Shown: positions 10,242 to 20,517 of the stretch, one piece after another
Layout of the letters: each line of letters begins with the position of its first letter
Numbering within the stretch: the first letter of the stretch is position 1
DNA from: Algoriphagus sp. NG3
GTDB taxonomy: Bacteria > Bacteroidota > Bacteroidia > Cytophagales > Cyclobacteriaceae
NCBI RefSeq assembly: GCF_034119865.1
Contig: NZ_CP139421.1
Location: 4,132,501 to 4,196,500, forward strand
Length of the DNA stretch: 64,000 bases
Direction of reading: 5' to 3'
The notes under the pieces: generated by a model
Database searches by the model: none
Seen by the model: only the letters and a program-made list of their open reading frames with translations
Told to the model about the DNA's origin: nothing
Made by a program: the position numbers and the translations under genes

Positions 10242-11567
10242 TTGGAAATCACACAAGACAAGCATTCAACAAATGAAGCTTCTATTAAAATTAAATTAAA
10301 CGAAGCAGATTACCAACCTAAGGTTGACGCAAAACTTAAGGACTTTGCTAAAAAGTCTAACATCAAAGGATTCAGACCTGGCAAGGCTCCTATTTCTATG
10401 GTGAAGAGCATGTACGGCACGTCTGTACTTGTAGAGGAAATCAACTCTATCCTTAGCGAATCACTGAATACTTACTTGAAGGAGCAGACTTTCAAAATTT
10501 TGGGAGATCCTCTTCCGCAAGATCCTAAGGACACTATTGACTGGAAAACTCAGAAAGACTTTGAATTTGATTACAAAATCGGATTTGTAGAGTCAGTGGA
10601 TCTTTCCCTAGACTCCAAGATCAAAGCAACGAAATATACGATCAAAGTAGATGACAAGCTGATCAATGAGACTTTAGACAACCTTAAGTCCCAGTATGGA
10701 AACAGCACCAATCCAGAGGTAAGCGAAGAAGGCGACCGTATATACGGCGACTTGACCACTACTGAAGGTGGATTTGAGAAAACTGTTTCTCTTGACTTAT
10801 CTAAAATCACAAAGAAGCTTGCCGGAAAATTCATTGGTATAAGCAAAGATGCTGAAGTGGAATTTGAAGCTAAAGACGTAAAAAAAGGCCAGTGGGAAGA
10901 GGCGTTTGGCCTAAGCGAAGAAGAGTCTAAGGACATTGACGGAGCTTTGACCCTTACAGTAAAAAACATCAACAGGACAGAAACCGCCGAAATGAACCAG
11001 GAGTTCTTCGACAAGATCTTCGGCCCTGACCAAGTTTCATCTGAAGAGGAGTTTGTCGCAAAAGTACGCGAGACACTTCAGACCAATTACGACAAGGAAT
11101 CCAAGGTGTTTACTGAAGAGGAATTGAAGAAGGTACTGACAGAAGCCGCTAAAGTAGATCTTCCAGAAACATTCCTGAAAGAATGGCTTTTGATAGCCAA
11201 CGATGGCAAAGTCACTGAAGCGGATATCGAAAAGGAATTCCCGATTTATGCAAGGCAATTGACATGGTCACTGATTTCTAATGAAATCGCAACTAAGAAT
11301 GAGATTAAGGCAGAGCATGAAGAGGTGATCGAAAAAACCAAACAGATGGTGCGTGAGCAGTTTGCTGCTTCTGGCCTTGGTTCTCAGATGGAAGACAGCA
11401 TGGATATGTTTGTGGACAACTACCTTAAAGGTGAGGAAGGGCAGAACTATATGAATATGCTTACTTCAATCCAGAACGAAAAAGTGCTTGCTTTTGCCCT
11501 GGAAAAAATAAGCGTTAAAGAAAAGGATCTTACTATCGATGAGTTTAAGGAACTTTTAGATAAGTAA
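10242..11567 (+). CDS. tig: Trigger factor
   Basis: The ribosome-associated folding chaperone with peptidyl-prolyl isomerase fold, 441 residues. The N-terminal ribosome-binding signature is clear (NIKGFRPGKAPISMVKSMYG, about residues 39-58), followed by a central domain and a helical C-terminal chaperone domain. The reading starts at a TTG; a stop (TGA at 10236) lies one codon before it, and the next ATG falls inside the ribosome-binding domain, so TTG is the only sensible start. The gene precedes clpP and clpX, the classic tig-clpP-clpX order, but a terminator separates it from clpP. Confidence 0.94.
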   Translation: MEITQDKHSTNEASIKIKLNEADYQPKVDAKLKDFAKKSNIKGFRPGKAPISMVKSMYGTSVLVEEINSILSESLNTYLKEQTFKILGDPLPQDPKDTIDWKTQKDFEFDYKIGFVESVDLSLDSKIKATKYTIKVDDKLINETLDNLKSQYGNSTNPEVSEEGDRIYGDLTTTEGGFEKTVSLDLSKITKKLAGKFIGISKDAEVEFEAKDVKKGQWEEAFGLSEEESKDIDGALTLTVKNINRTETAEMNQEFFDKIFGPDQVSSEEEFVAKVRETLQTNYDKESKVFTEEELKKVLTEAAKVDLPETFLKEWLLIANDGKVTEADIEKEFPIYARQLTWSLISNEIATKNEIKAEHEEVIEKTKQMVREQFAASGLGSQMEDSMDMFVDNYLKGEEGQNYMNMLTSIQNEKVLAFALEKISVKEKDLTIDEFKELLDK

Positions 11568-11583
11568 TTTGCTTAAATCATCA

Positions 11584-11612
11584 TAAAAAAGCTCTTTGTT
11601 AAGGGCTTTTTT
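11584..11612 (+). terminator. Terminator after tig
   Basis: AAAAAAGCTCTT, a TGTT loop, then AAGGGCTTTTTTT: a stem with one G-U pair and T tract. A-rich sequence on the other side means it could work both ways. Confidence 0.75.
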
Positions 11613-11642
11613 TATTTTTGCTTACCACAACAAACTCGAAAG

Positions 11643-12317
11643 ATGATTAACAAAGAAGAATTCAGAAAATACGCCATACATAATCAAGGCGTTAGTGGCA
11701 CTGCGTTTGACCAGTACACTCAACATATTGAAAACATGACTCGCTCTGTAATAGAAGAGCGACCTCAGAATTTCAGAGAGATTGACGTATTCTCCAGATT
11801 GATCATGGACAGGATCATTTTCCTGGGCACAGGGGTAGATGATCATATTGCAAATATTATTGTCGCACAGCTTCTTTTCTTAGAATCTGTAGATTCCAAA
11901 AAAGACGTCCTGCTATACGTAAATAGCCCGGGCGGATCAGTTACTGCCGGACTAGGCATTTATGACACCATGCAGTTCATCAGCCCTGATGTAGCTACCA
12001 TATGTACAGGCATAGCAGCTTCCATGGGAGCGGTACTGCTTGCAGGTGGGGCAGCAGGCAAAAGATCTGCGCTGAAGCATTCCAGAGTGATGATTCACCA
12101 GCCATCTGGCGGGATGCAGGGAAAATCTACAGATATGGAGATTTCCTTGAAGCTTATACTATCTATGCGTGAAGAATTATATGGGATTTTGGCACAGCAT
12201 ACTGGCAAAACCCCAGAAGAGATAGAAAGAGACTCAGAAAGAGATTATTGGCTTAAATCCGCAGAGGCGAAAGCTTACGGACTTATCGATGAAGTACTAG
12301 TTAAAAAACCAAAATAA
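11643..12317 (+). CDS. clpP: ATP-dependent Clp protease proteolytic subunit
   Basis: The 224-residue serine peptidase ring subunit that degrades substrates fed by ClpX. The catalytic serine is in [11 protein letters not shown] (about residue 122) and the catalytic histidine in [17 protein letters not shown] is present upstream. The clpX start codon overlaps its last base, so the two are co-translated. A -7-like TATTTTTG (11613-11620) lies 22 bases before the ATG, but no well-spaced -33 element was found. Confidence 0.96.
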   Translation: MINKEEFRKYAIHNQGVSGTAFDQYTQHIENMTRSVIEERPQNFREIDVFSRLIMDRIIFLGTGVDDHIANIIVAQLLFLESVDSKKDVLLYVNSPGGSVTAGLGIYDTMQFISPDVATICTGIAASMGAVLLAGGAAGKRSALKHSRVMIHQPSGGMQGKSTDMEISLKLILSMREELYGILAQHTGKTPEEIERDSERDYWLKSAEAKAYGLIDEVLVKKPK

Positions 12318-13543
12318 TGGCTCAAGTTACCTGCTCATTTTGCGGTAGAAACAAGAAAGATGTGGATCTAATGGTGTCAGGAATATCTGCGCACATTTGT
12401 AATTTCTGTATCGAACAGGCACACATGATTCTCGGCGAGGAAGACAAAGCCAAGAAACCTGGAAGTGCAAAACCAAAAATAAAGCTCAAAAAACCAAAAG
12501 AACTTACTGAGTATCTGGATCAATATGTGATTGGTCAGGAAGACGCCAAGAAAGTTTTGACCGTGGCTGTTTACAACCACTACAAGCGGCTTTTCCAAAA
12601 AGACGAGAATGACGATGTGAAGATTGAAAAATCTAACATCATCATGGTGGGAGATACTGGTACAGGCAAAACATACTTGGCCAAAACACTTGCCAAAACA
12701 CTGGAAGTCCCCTTCTGCATAGCTGATGCCACAGTATTGACTGAAGCAGGATATGTAGGGGAAGATGTGGAAAGTATCTTGACTCGTTTACTCCAGGCAG
12801 CAGATTATAATGTAGAAGCTGCGGAGCGTGGAATCGTGTATATAGATGAACTGGATAAAATCGCCAGAAAGTCAGACAATCCTTCCATCACACGGGATGT
12901 GAGTGGAGAAGGTGTGCAGCAGGCAATGCTGAAGCTGCTGGAAGGCACTGTAGTCAATGTGCCGCCTCAAGGCGGCAGAAAACACCCAGACCAAAAGATG
13001 ATCGCAGTGAATACCGAAAACATACTATTCATCTGTGGGGGAGCTTTTGATGGCATTTCAAGACATATAGGCAAAAGATTGAACACCCAGCCAATGGGAT
13101 TCAGCAAAGCTGCAGCAGATGCTGTGGCAGACAGGGAAAATTTACTTCAGTATGTAACAGCCCAAGACCTGAAAGCTTTTGGATTGATTCCGGAATTGAT
13201 CGGAAGACTTCCTGTATTGACTCATTTGGATCCATTGCATGCAGATGCTTTAAAAAGAATCCTGACAGAGCCTAAGAATGCTTTGGTGAAACAATATGCC
13301 AAACTGCTGAACTACGAAGGTGTTACTGTCACCTTTGAAGACAGCGGGCTGGACTTCATTGTAGAAAAAGCAGTAGAATTCAACTTGGGAGCAAGAGGAT
13401 TAAGATCAATATGCGAAGCGATCATCACTGATGCTATGTATGACATCCCTTCTGACGATTCTATCAAAGAGTTAGTAATTGACGAAAAATACGCAAGGGA
13501 GAAATTTGATAAATCAAAGTTCAAACGGCTTCAAGTGGCATAA
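12317..13543 (+). CDS. clpX: ATP-dependent Clp protease ATP-binding subunit ClpX
   Basis: A 408-residue AAA+ unfoldase. The N-terminal C4 zinc-binding domain is present ([11 protein letters not shown] and CNFCIEQA). The Walker A motif is [15 protein letters not shown] (about residues 113-127), followed by [11 protein letters not shown], Walker [12 protein letters not shown] and the sensor/arginine-finger region of the family. It forms the ClpXP protease with the product of the overlapping upstream gene. Confidence 0.97.
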   Translation: MAQVTCSFCGRNKKDVDLMVSGISAHICNFCIEQAHMILGEEDKAKKPGSAKPKIKLKKPKELTEYLDQYVIGQEDAKKVLTVAVYNHYKRLFQKDENDDVKIEKSNIIMVGDTGTGKTYLAKTLAKTLEVPFCIADATVLTEAGYVGEDVESILTRLLQAADYNVEAAERGIVYIDELDKIARKSDNPSITRDVSGEGVQQAMLKLLEGTVVNVPPQGGRKHPDQKMIAVNTENILFICGGAFDGISRHIGKRLNTQPMGFSKAAADAVADRENLLQYVTAQDLKAFGLIPELIGRLPVLTHLDPLHADALKRILTEPKNALVKQYAKLLNYEGVTVTFEDSGLDFIVEKAVEFNLGARGLRSICEAIITDAMYDIPSDDSIKELVIDEKYAREKFDKSKFKRLQVA

Positions 13544-13547
13544 CTAC

Positions 13548-13582
13548 AAACCCTGCTTTTATTTAAGGCAGGGTTTATTTTT
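13548..13582 (+). terminator. Terminator between clpX and lpxB
   Basis: AAACCCTGC (13548-13556) pairs with GCAGGGTTT (13568-13576) and is followed by ATTTTTTG. The hairpin overlaps the stop codon of the convergent lpxB gene, so it may serve both. Confidence 0.8.
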
Positions 13583-14696
13583 TGTTTATGCTCTCTAAAA
13601 TCAGCCCTGCTGCTGTATCCGAAGCGCTGTATTCTCCGATTTGCTCCTTAACTAAGTCATACCCTTGAAGTATCTGTCCCTTATAAACCTGATTCCCTAA
13701 AATCTGCTGAAGTTCCGCTTTTAGATTAGGAACGGAAAAATCATCTTGGATGAGCTCTTTTACCACTTCTTTGTCAGCGATGAGATTCACCAAGGAAATG
13801 TAAGGAACACGGATAAGATTCTTCGCAATCGCATATGAAACTGCACTTGTCCGATATACTACCACCTGAGGAACTCTAAAAAGCGCAGTCTCCAAAGTCG
13901 CAGTACCTGAAGTAACTACGGCTGCTATCGCATGGCAAAGCAGATCATAGGTCTGATCATAAACCACCCGAATTCCAGCATCAATACCCCGCTGATAACT
14001 ATCATCACCAAGATCCTTAACGCCCGCAATTACAAATTGTGCATTTGGGAACTCTTTCACCAATGCCACCATCTTATCAAGCATGGAGTTGATTTCCTGC
14101 TTTCTACTTCCCGGAAGCAATGCTATAATAGGCTGATAGCTTAATTCATTTTTCTGAAAGAAGAATTCGTGCCGTTGAAACTTAGAAATTTCATCTAATA
14201 GTGGGTTCCCTACATAGTGAACCTTCATATCATACTTCTCAAAAAATCTAGGCTCAAAAGGTAAAATACTGTAAATCTGATCGGTAAAAGCTTTTAGTTT
14301 TAATGCCCTTTTTTGATTCCAGGCCCACACTTTTGGTGGAATGTAATAGTGCACAGGTATATTATTCCCTTTAGCAAAGGCAGCGATTTTCATATTGAAT
14401 CCCCCGTAATCCACCAAAATCAATGCATCTGGTTTAAAAGAAAGGATGTCATTTTTGACCAATTTCAGGTACTTTAAAACCTTGCGAAATCCCAAGGCTA
14501 CTTCCAAAAATCCCATCAACGCAACTTCTGAATAATCTACTGCCAAATCCACGCCTGCTTTTTCCGAATAGCTCCCTCCCATCCCACGTATGTCAATAAA
14601 TGGATTTTTGGCTTTGAGCGCCAGTACCAAATTTGAGGCATGGAGATCACCGGAGCGCTCACCGGAGATGATGTAGAGTTTAGCAGGGAAAGTCAA
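13575..14696 (-). CDS. lpxB: Lipid-A-disaccharide synthase
   Basis: Joins UDP-2,3-diacylglucosamine with lipid X to form the lipid A disaccharide at the inner face of the membrane. The 373-residue product opens with the family N-terminus KLYIISGERSGDLHASNLV. It also carries the conserved IDIRGMGG, ALILVDYGGFNMKIA, PVHYYIPPKVWAWN and LLPGSRKQEI segments. The length is typical. A well-spaced promoter lies 66 bases upstream. Confidence 0.95.
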   Translation of the reverse strand: MTFPAKLYIISGERSGDLHASNLVLALKAKNPFIDIRGMGGSYSEKAGVDLAVDYSEVALMGFLEVALGFRKVLKYLKLVKNDILSFKPDALILVDYGGFNMKIAAFAKGNNIPVHYYIPPKVWAWNQKRALKLKAFTDQIYSILPFEPRFFEKYDMKVHYVGNPLLDEISKFQRHEFFFQKNELSYQPIIALLPGSRKQEINSMLDKMVALVKEFPNAQFVIAGVKDLGDDSYQRGIDAGIRVVYDQTYDLLCHAIAAVVTSGTATLETALFRVPQVVVYRTSAVSYAIAKNLIRVPYISLVNLIADKEVVKELIQDDFSVPNLKAELQQILGNQVYKGQILQGYDLVKEQIGEYSASDTAAGLILESINKK

Positions 14697-14761
14697 ATGT
14701 AGAATTTGTAAGTGGTAAACAGTAAGTGGTATGTTAGGGTACCTAAGAGATAATTCTAACG

Positions 14762-14794
14762 CAAAGTTACTTTTTTGCTATTGTAGAAAACAAA
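14762..14794 (-). promoter_or_regulatory. Probable lpxB promoter
   Basis: On the minus strand TTTG (14794-14791), 21 bases, then TAACTTTG (14769-14762). The spacing is slightly longer than the common 19 but within the accepted range. Confidence 0.55.
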
Positions 14795-14858
14795 GGAGCT
14801 TTAGACATCATCGCGTTAAGCTTTTGATTAATGGTCTCACATGTACTTACCAATAAAA

Positions 14859-15278
14859 CTACTCCCCGTAATATTCCACAAAATTCCTTGGCGTTTCATA
14901 AAGTGTAAGCTTATGCAACCCTCCATGTGTGGTTATTTCATTTACAGCCGGTTCCAATATCTTCCAAAATTCCATGACTAGATTTTCACAACTGGCCAGT
15001 TTGCCTTGCATAAAATCCACATCTATATTGAGGTTTTTGTGATCAACTTTATCAATTACCAGTTCCCTGATAATAGTGCTAAGCTTTTTCAAGTCCACCA
15101 CAAAGCCAGTATCCGGATCAGGAAGTCCCTTTACCATGACGATCAGCTCAAAATTGTGTCCATGCCAATTCACATTGGCACAAGGGCCAAATACCTCCAC
15201 ATTTTTCTCATCCGACCAATTCGGGTTCCACAGTTTGTGAGCTGCATTAAAGTGTTCTTTTCGGCAAACGTAAATCAT
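14859..15278 (-). CDS. queD: 6-carboxy-5,6,7,8-tetrahydropterin synthase
   Basis: A 139-residue QueD/PTPS enzyme converting dihydroneopterin triphosphate to 6-carboxytetrahydropterin, the second step towards queuosine. Zinc ligands are visible in EHFNAAHKL and in NWHGHNF; the catalytic cysteine is in FGPCANVNWHGH. DKVDHKNLN and CENLVMEFW also match the family. The next pathway enzyme, QueE, is encoded about 12 kb away on the same strand. A -7-like TAACTTTG is at 15305-15298. Confidence 0.92.
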   Translation of the reverse strand: MIYVCRKEHFNAAHKLWNPNWSDEKNVEVFGPCANVNWHGHNFELIVMVKGLPDPDTGFVVDLKKLSTIIRELVIDKVDHKNLNIDVDFMQGKLASCENLVMEFWKILEPAVNEITTHGGLHKLTLYETPRNFVEYYGE

Positions 15279-15353
15279 AGCATTCTGAAATTCGGGGCAA
15301 AGTTAGCCAAAAAGTAACTATTTATTGAAAATAGCTATGAGTTTAAGGCTATG

Positions 15354-15377
15354 AAAAAAGCCCGGACTTCTCCGGGC
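15354..15377 (-). terminator. Terminator after the 15395-16093 gene
   Basis: On the minus strand GCCCGGA, loop GAAG, TCCGGGC, then six T. It closes the S8 peptidase/secreted protein pair. Confidence 0.85.
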
Positions 15378-15394
15378 TTCCACTTCAACCGTTT

Positions 15395-16093
15395 TTACAC
15401 ATCATTGAGCTTCTGAAAGAAGACGGTAAGATGATCCTCCCTACTCAGGTCAAACTTATTTTCTTTGACCAATTCCTTGGCTTTTGCCTGATCTTCTTCA
15501 CGCAGAGCTTTCAACACACTTTTCGTTTTATTTTTGACTGATTGAACATTCTCATCCGAATCTATTAAGAAAAAGTTCTCCTCAAACACAAACATTTTAC
15601 CCGGGCTTGGCGCATAACTATTCACAGGAGGCGTCACCAAATCTGTATAAAATTTTCGAACGAGGGTATATTTCTCCCCTTCAGCAATCACATTCACCAA
15701 GTCATTTGACCCCACTCCTTTGACCATTCCAAAGCCTTTTTTGATGAGCAGAGTTGGCAACATTCCTTCCTGGCCAGTTGCAATTAAAATAGAAGGCCGC
15801 TCTAAAACAGCATATTCCACATAATCTTTATCCAAGTATATAGTGTTCCCTGCTTCATTAATGACTTCCAGTTCATTGTCATGCACATTAAATCTATATG
15901 CCACATCCTCCTTCAGACCGGCATTGGTAGTTCCAATGTCTGCCTTAGCCCAATCTTGGAACAAGTAAGGGGATCCTTCTATCCCGGCATAACTACTCAG
16001 CCTGGCAGGAACACCATTCATATTTAAATTTGATATTTGCGCCACCGAAAACTGGGAAACCAGCATTATGACTCCTATCAATAACTTTCTCAT
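15395..16093 (-). CDS. Secreted protein of unknown function
   Basis: A 232-residue protein with a clear signal peptide (KLLIGVIMLVSQFSVAQ). I do not recognise the family. The middle has NTIYLDKDYVEYAVLERPS and a later strand-rich section; the C-terminal quarter is charged and helical (KTKSVLKALREEDQAKAKEL). It has no T9SS sorting domain. Its ATG overlaps the stop of the S8 peptidase gene (TAATG), and both end at one terminator, so it may assist the peptidase or share its regulation. That is inference from position. Confidence 0.6.
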   Translation of the reverse strand: MRKLLIGVIMLVSQFSVAQISNLNMNGVPARLSSYAGIEGSPYLFQDWAKADIGTTNAGLKEDVAYRFNVHDNELEVINEAGNTIYLDKDYVEYAVLERPSILIATGQEGMLPTLLIKKGFGMVKGVGSNDLVNVIAEGEKYTLVRKFYTDLVTPPVNSYAPSPGKMFVFEENFFLIDSDENVQSVKNKTKSVLKALREEDQAKAKELVKENKFDLSREDHLTVFFQKLNDV

Positions 16094-19000
16094 TATAATT
16101 TGATTAATTTTTTATACAATTTCAGGTTACTAGTTTGAATTTGAAGAATATAGACACCTCTTGGTCCGTATAGGTCGAGAGCAACATCCATTTCCAATTC
16201 GCTTTTGGAAAGCTCTTCTATTAAATATTGTCTACCGGCCATATCTATTATTTTAAATTCAATATTCCCTACGTATTCATTGCTGATAGAGATATTCAAT
16301 CGTCCTTCCGTAGGGTTAGGCCCTATAAATATCCCAAAACGCACCAGATCTACTTCTTGATCAGGAATCGCAGAAATCACCACTGGATCAGAAATCCTGT
16401 TACAGCTACCGGAGAATATTGCTACCTGATACAGTCCATCCTCTAGTGCTTCAAAGCTTCTGGAAGTAGCTCCTGGTATGGAACCTCCATTCTTATACCA
16501 TTGATAGGATGAGCCCGGCTGCTGGGAAGTAAGTACGCTACCATTGACTACGATGAGCGGCTTCAACAATTCATTTCCGGCTATTGTAATTACCTTGTCA
16601 TAATCTGTAACCCCCTGATCATTGGAAACTCTCAGCGTGACCAAATAATCGCCCGGAGCATCGAAAACAAAGAATGGATTTTCCAACGAAGAAGTTCCTA
16701 GTCCTCCAAAATCCCAGGCATAAGAGGAGATGGATCCTTCACTTAAATTCTCAAAGTTCACCGCAGCTCCTACACAGGCAAATGAAGTTTCGAAATTTGC
16801 AAAAAGCACTTCATCGCAATTTTGCTGTAGCCACCCCGAAGAATTGGTAACTACCGCTGAAGCCCCTAAACTAATAATAGCCTCACCTTGCAAATCCAAA
16901 TTCGACACTGAGATATTTTCAAAGCAATATTTCTTGTATTGATCATGGATCAATGTTCCCTTGGTAGTTGCATTTAAGACTGAAGGATTCGAAGAGGTGG
17001 GGGTGGCCAAGATATTATCGGTTACCGTGAGTTGGTTATTGGCTCCTAAATTCAAGGTGGTGGCAGGCCCGATTTCCAAATCAAAAACCTCCAATGAAGG
17101 AACGGAAATTGTTACTTCTGAATTCTTCATCGCGATCGAATTGATCCCGTCGCTTAATATTCCCAAAGAACCTGAGTTTACATGGAGGCTGGCAAAGTTA
17201 ACTCCGGCTTCATTTTTAAAAGATCCTACGGAGCCATCAAACCAGATGGAGACACCTTCTTTCAAAGTAGCTCCGACCTCCACTGCCAACGTCTCGGTAA
17301 ATGAGATCTCTTCAAACCTTCCGCTAATCGATCCAGTGCCTGGCATAGAAAGAGAGCTTAAGTCAAGCTTGTTTTGAGTCACCTCCACATTTGCTGCATC
17401 TATAATCACCTTATCTAACTGGTCAGCATCTATAATCTCCCAATTTCCTTTGGCAAAGTTCATTGACACATCTTCCAGCACAGTAGCTCCTAACTCCACA
17501 AGTTGCTTGTTAGTCCCTTCATTGGAAAATAACACACTCCCATCTTTGATGCTTGTCAACTGATTACTGACACGAAAACCATTGGAGGTGGATAATTGCT
17601 TTCCATTCAAATCAAAACTCACAAGTTGGTTTCCAAAAAGATTTACACTATACGCTGTGGCATTTGCCGGAAAAGTCACTGTCTTGACTGCTGCGTCTGA
17701 GCCTTCAAATACTACCCGTGTGCTTTCCGATGGTGTTTTATTAGCCGAAGCTCCACCTGAGGATAGCGACCAATTGCTTCCATTGTTCCAGTTTCCTGTA
17801 GCTCCTCCAATCCAATAAAGCGTCTCTTCCGCCCCATCAAGTGTTCCTGCCTTCATCACCAGTGAAAAATCCTGTGAGGAATTGACAAGATCTTTTTTGT
17901 GTGTTATGCGCACCGTGTATTTTTGTGATTTTGGAGAAGAAATCAAAATCTGCTCTACATTATCCCTAAAGTTATCTTTGTCTTGGGCAGCCCTAGCGTT
18001 AGGCCCAGAGTCTGGGTTCAATGTCCAAGGGAAATAAGTGACGCCCTGCTCATCTATGATCCGCATATCCAGATCGTTCACTAACATAAGATCTTTAGGA
18101 TCAAGGGATGCGCCCACAGGTGCACCTGAAGGGTCAGTCCAAGCTATAGTTATCCGTACGGGAGTGACCCCATCAGATACAAAATCAAACTCATAGGACT
18201 CACCATTACTTAGATTTAGCTCTCTAATGATCTCGGAAGTACCATTTTCATTTAGAATGATATTACCGGCAGCTTCTGCATCAAGTAAGCCCCAACCATA
18301 TATATAATCCGGGCCATTGTGCTGGCCAGCTTCTTTAGTGGTATTGAGAGCCAAAGCTTTCAGTGTAGATGACCACATAAATCTCCCTGCGTTTCGCTGG
18401 CTGTAGAGTTGCTGAAGCAATAAAAGTGAACCGCTGACATTGGGGGCGGCCATTGAAGTCCCACTCAAAGTAGCATATGCATCCGTCGCACCACCATCGG
18501 CGATCGCAGAGCTGAACACATTTACACCCATCCCCACAAGATCAGGTTTGATACGCCCATCATCAGTAGGTCCCCAACTTGAGAAATTGCTCATATTCAC
18601 AGCAGAAGGGCCGGTATAATCAGGAACGTTGCTAACTGCCCCAACGGTAATCACATTTTTAGCAACTCCTTCAGGGCCGATGGTATCATCTGGGCCATCA
18701 GGATCTCGGGTACCGTCCCCATTGTCACTACGGTCATTACCGGCAGCCCAAACGACTGTGTAGTATGGTTTGGAAAAAATTAAATCGTCCAAACCTTTGC
18801 TTTTGGCAGAGTAAAACCCAAATCTATAATCCTCATTGGGGTCTATACTGGGATTTCCTGCCCATGTCCATACATTACTGGAGTTACGGTACCATCCCAG
18901 CACCACCCCATAGGAATGATTTGAGACCAGATGCCCTCCAGGTTTGGTGACCGGATCATAGGCATTGTTATTCATTTTAGACAAGTCACTTTCCCAGTTG

Positions 19001-19551
19001 AATGCCCATCCGGTAGCCTCTGAAGCCATACCCTTGGCATTATCTCTTACGCCTGAAGCTAAAATTGTACCTGATACGTGGGTAGCGTGATTGGAGATCG
19101 TCTCGGTAGATCCGTCCACCTGCGTCAACCTACCTTTATATTCCACATGATCTATCTTCGGTCGGGTCTGATCATACACACCTACCACCATGCCTTTTCC
19201 TGTCAGATTGACACCAAGGGCACCATTCGGTTGCAAAGCTACTGTGCCAGTGGTGTTCGCCGCACTCACATTCATTATTTTGTAATATACCGGCTGATCA
19301 GTTTCGTCAAAATACTGGAGTTCAGCCACATCACCATCCTTCAGAGAAAGAGTAATGGGAATGTTACGGGCTTTAGCCTTTTGGATGACCAAGGTTCTGG
19401 GCTGAACAAACTGATCAAAATCCTGCTCAAATGAAGACCTGATTCTTGCCCGTGCTGCTTCCAGCTCCTTTGCATCTGTATCATTACTTTGTGCCGACAA
19501 CAAGCCGGAAGCTATGCCAAGCAAGACGAATGTGAATAAAATTTTCTTCAT
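16093..19551 (-). CDS. Secreted subtilisin-like (S8) peptidase with T9SS type A sorting domain
   Basis: A large exported serine protease of about 1152 residues. It has a signal peptide (KKILFTFVLLGIASGLLSAQ). The catalytic triad is seen as Asp in VVGVYDQTRPKIDH, His in SNHATHVSGTILASG, and Ser in LSGTSMAAPNVSGSLLLL. Then come strand-rich beta-helix-like repeats, a PKD domain (SYAWDFGGLGTSSLENPFFVF) and a C-terminal type A sorting domain (FIGPNPTEGRLNIS to LYKKLIKL). I choose ATG 19551; the frame reaches a TTG at 19560. It lies just downstream of the SusC/SusD locus, but a terminator separates them, so a shared role in protein use is only a suggestion. Confidence 0.9.
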   Translation of the reverse strand: MKKILFTFVLLGIASGLLSAQSNDTDAKELEAARARIRSSFEQDFDQFVQPRTLVIQKAKARNIPITLSLKDGDVAELQYFDETDQPVYYKIMNVSAANTTGTVALQPNGALGVNLTGKGMVVGVYDQTRPKIDHVEYKGRLTQVDGSTETISNHATHVSGTILASGVRDNAKGMASEATGWAFNWESDLSKMNNNAYDPVTKPGGHLVSNHSYGVVLGWYRNSSNVWTWAGNPSIDPNEDYRFGFYSAKSKGLDDLIFSKPYYTVVWAAGNDRSDNGDGTRDPDGPDDTIGPEGVAKNVITVGAVSNVPDYTGPSAVNMSNFSSWGPTDDGRIKPDLVGMGVNVFSSAIADGGATDAYATLSGTSMAAPNVSGSLLLLQQLYSQRNAGRFMWSSTLKALALNTTKEAGQHNGPDYIYGWGLLDAEAAGNIILNENGTSEIIRELNLSNGESYEFDFVSDGVTPVRITIAWTDPSGAPVGASLDPKDLMLVNDLDMRIIDEQGVTYFPWTLNPDSGPNARAAQDKDNFRDNVEQILISSPKSQKYTVRITHKKDLVNSSQDFSLVMKAGTLDGAEETLYWIGGATGNWNNGSNWSLSSGGASANKTPSESTRVVFEGSDAAVKTVTFPANATAYSVNLFGNQLVSFDLNGKQLSTSNGFRVSNQLTSIKDGSVLFSNEGTNKQLVELGATVLEDVSMNFAKGNWEIIDADQLDKVIIDAANVEVTQNKLDLSSLSMPGTGSISGRFEEISFTETLAVEVGATLKEGVSIWFDGSVGSFKNEAGVNFASLHVNSGSLGILSDGINSIAMKNSEVTISVPSLEVFDLEIGPATTLNLGANNQLTVTDNILATPTSSNPSVLNATTKGTLIHDQYKKYCFENISVSNLDLQGEAIISLGASAVVTNSSGWLQQNCDEVLFANFETSFACVGAAVNFENLSEGSISSYAWDFGGLGTSSLENPFFVFDAPGDYLVTLRVSNDQGVTDYDKVITIAGNELLKPLIVVNGSVLTSQQPGSSYQWYKNGGSIPGATSRSFEALEDGLYQVAIFSGSCNRISDPVVISAIPDQEVDLVRFGIFIGPNPTEGRLNISISNEYVGNIEFKIIDMAGRQYLIEELSKSELEMDVALDLYGPRGVYILQIQTSNLKLYKKLIKL

Positions 19552-19608
19552 AAAACCCAATCTATACCAAGTAAATTAACCTCCTCAAATTAATTAAAGT
19601 TTAAAAAA

Positions 19609-19632
19609 AAGAGGGCAAAACGCCCTCTTTTT
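19609..19632 (-). terminator. Terminator after the SusC/SusD/lipoprotein locus
   Basis: GAGGGC (19611-19616), loop AAAAC, GCCCTC (19622-19627), flanked by A and T runs on both sides, so it can act on either strand. It sits between the lipoprotein stop and the peptidase start. Confidence 0.85.
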
Positions 19633-19653
19633 ATAAACCAATAAAATTTGAGG

Positions 19654-20505
19654 CTATTTTTTTGTCAAAATAACATCCCCACCATCACCATAGGTGTTAG
19701 ACCAACTTAGCGATATGGTGCCATCTTCATTTACGACTCCTGAGATAGTGAAAGGATCACCAAATCGATCTACATTAGCAGAATCCCCAGTAAGCTCATT
19801 ACAAGAATCGCTGATTCTTCCACTTGGAGCAGCATCATTATATAAACCAGGATACATCCCAAAAGATATATCGTCGATCAAATAATTAGCTGCTCCCGAA
19901 GCCTCTTCCCATTCCACTTCATCTGCAGCTGCAATTACGAAGTTAGTAACAGACTGACTTGCCCCCCCTTGTTCATCACCTAATTGAAGGTACTCATAGA
20001 AAACTGTATATGTGCCCGCAAGATCGGATGGACAAATAGTACGGATTGCCACTGTAAGGTCTCCATAATTAGAAGAAATTTCAGCTCCGTCAGCACTTGA
20101 GATGAGTAGCATCAAATCTGGAGCTTCGGATGGGTCAATGTTTCCAGTCAAAACCTTGACATCTAATGTTGCAACAAACTCACCAGCAGGTATAGTCACT
20201 GTCTGGGTAGCCAGTGTATAATGAACGCCAGACACAGCAGTAGATGCAGGATCTACTTCTATATTTATGGTAATGGGAGAAGTACTCACAGTTGATACAC
20301 GGTTCAATTGTAGAGTGACCATATCCTCCTGGGTTTCCGTAAGTCTGATAAATGATGCTGTACGTCCATTTGGCAAACGACCATCCTCAAACTCCACGAA
20401 GCCACCATCAAAAATGGTATCCACTCCCTGATCGTCAAAACATGCAGTCATTGACATAGATGTCAAAATCACTGCAAGGAATATATATAATTTATTCAAT
20501 TTCAT
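19654..20505 (-). CDS. SusE-position surface lipoprotein, Calx-beta-like domain
   Basis: A 283-residue lipoprotein (signal ILTSMSMTACFDDQ). The next 120 residues read as a Calx-beta/DUF4843-like fold: PITINIEVDPASTAVSGVHY, TVTIPAGEFVATLDVKVL. The C-terminal half is strand-rich and ends WSNTYGDGGDVILTKK. It follows SusD by 12 bases and ends at the terminator, the usual place of a surface ligand-binding lipoprotein in a SusCD operon. Ligand unknown. Confidence 0.7.
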   Translation of the reverse strand: MKLNKLYIFLAVILTSMSMTACFDDQGVDTIFDGGFVEFEDGRLPNGRTASFIRLTETQEDMVTLQLNRVSTVSTSPITINIEVDPASTAVSGVHYTLATQTVTIPAGEFVATLDVKVLTGNIDPSEAPDLMLLISSADGAEISSNYGDLTVAIRTICPSDLAGTYTVFYEYLQLGDEQGGASQSVTNFVIAAADEVEWEEASGAANYLIDDISFGMYPGLYNDAAPSGRISDSCNELTGDSANVDRFGDPFTISGVVNEDGTISLSWSNTYGDGGDVILTKK

Positions 20506-20517
20506 TTTTTCTGATTT

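Noticed and set aside
10571..11014. 147-codon frame opposite trigger factor
   Set aside because: Antisense shadow; low-complexity Ser-rich translation.
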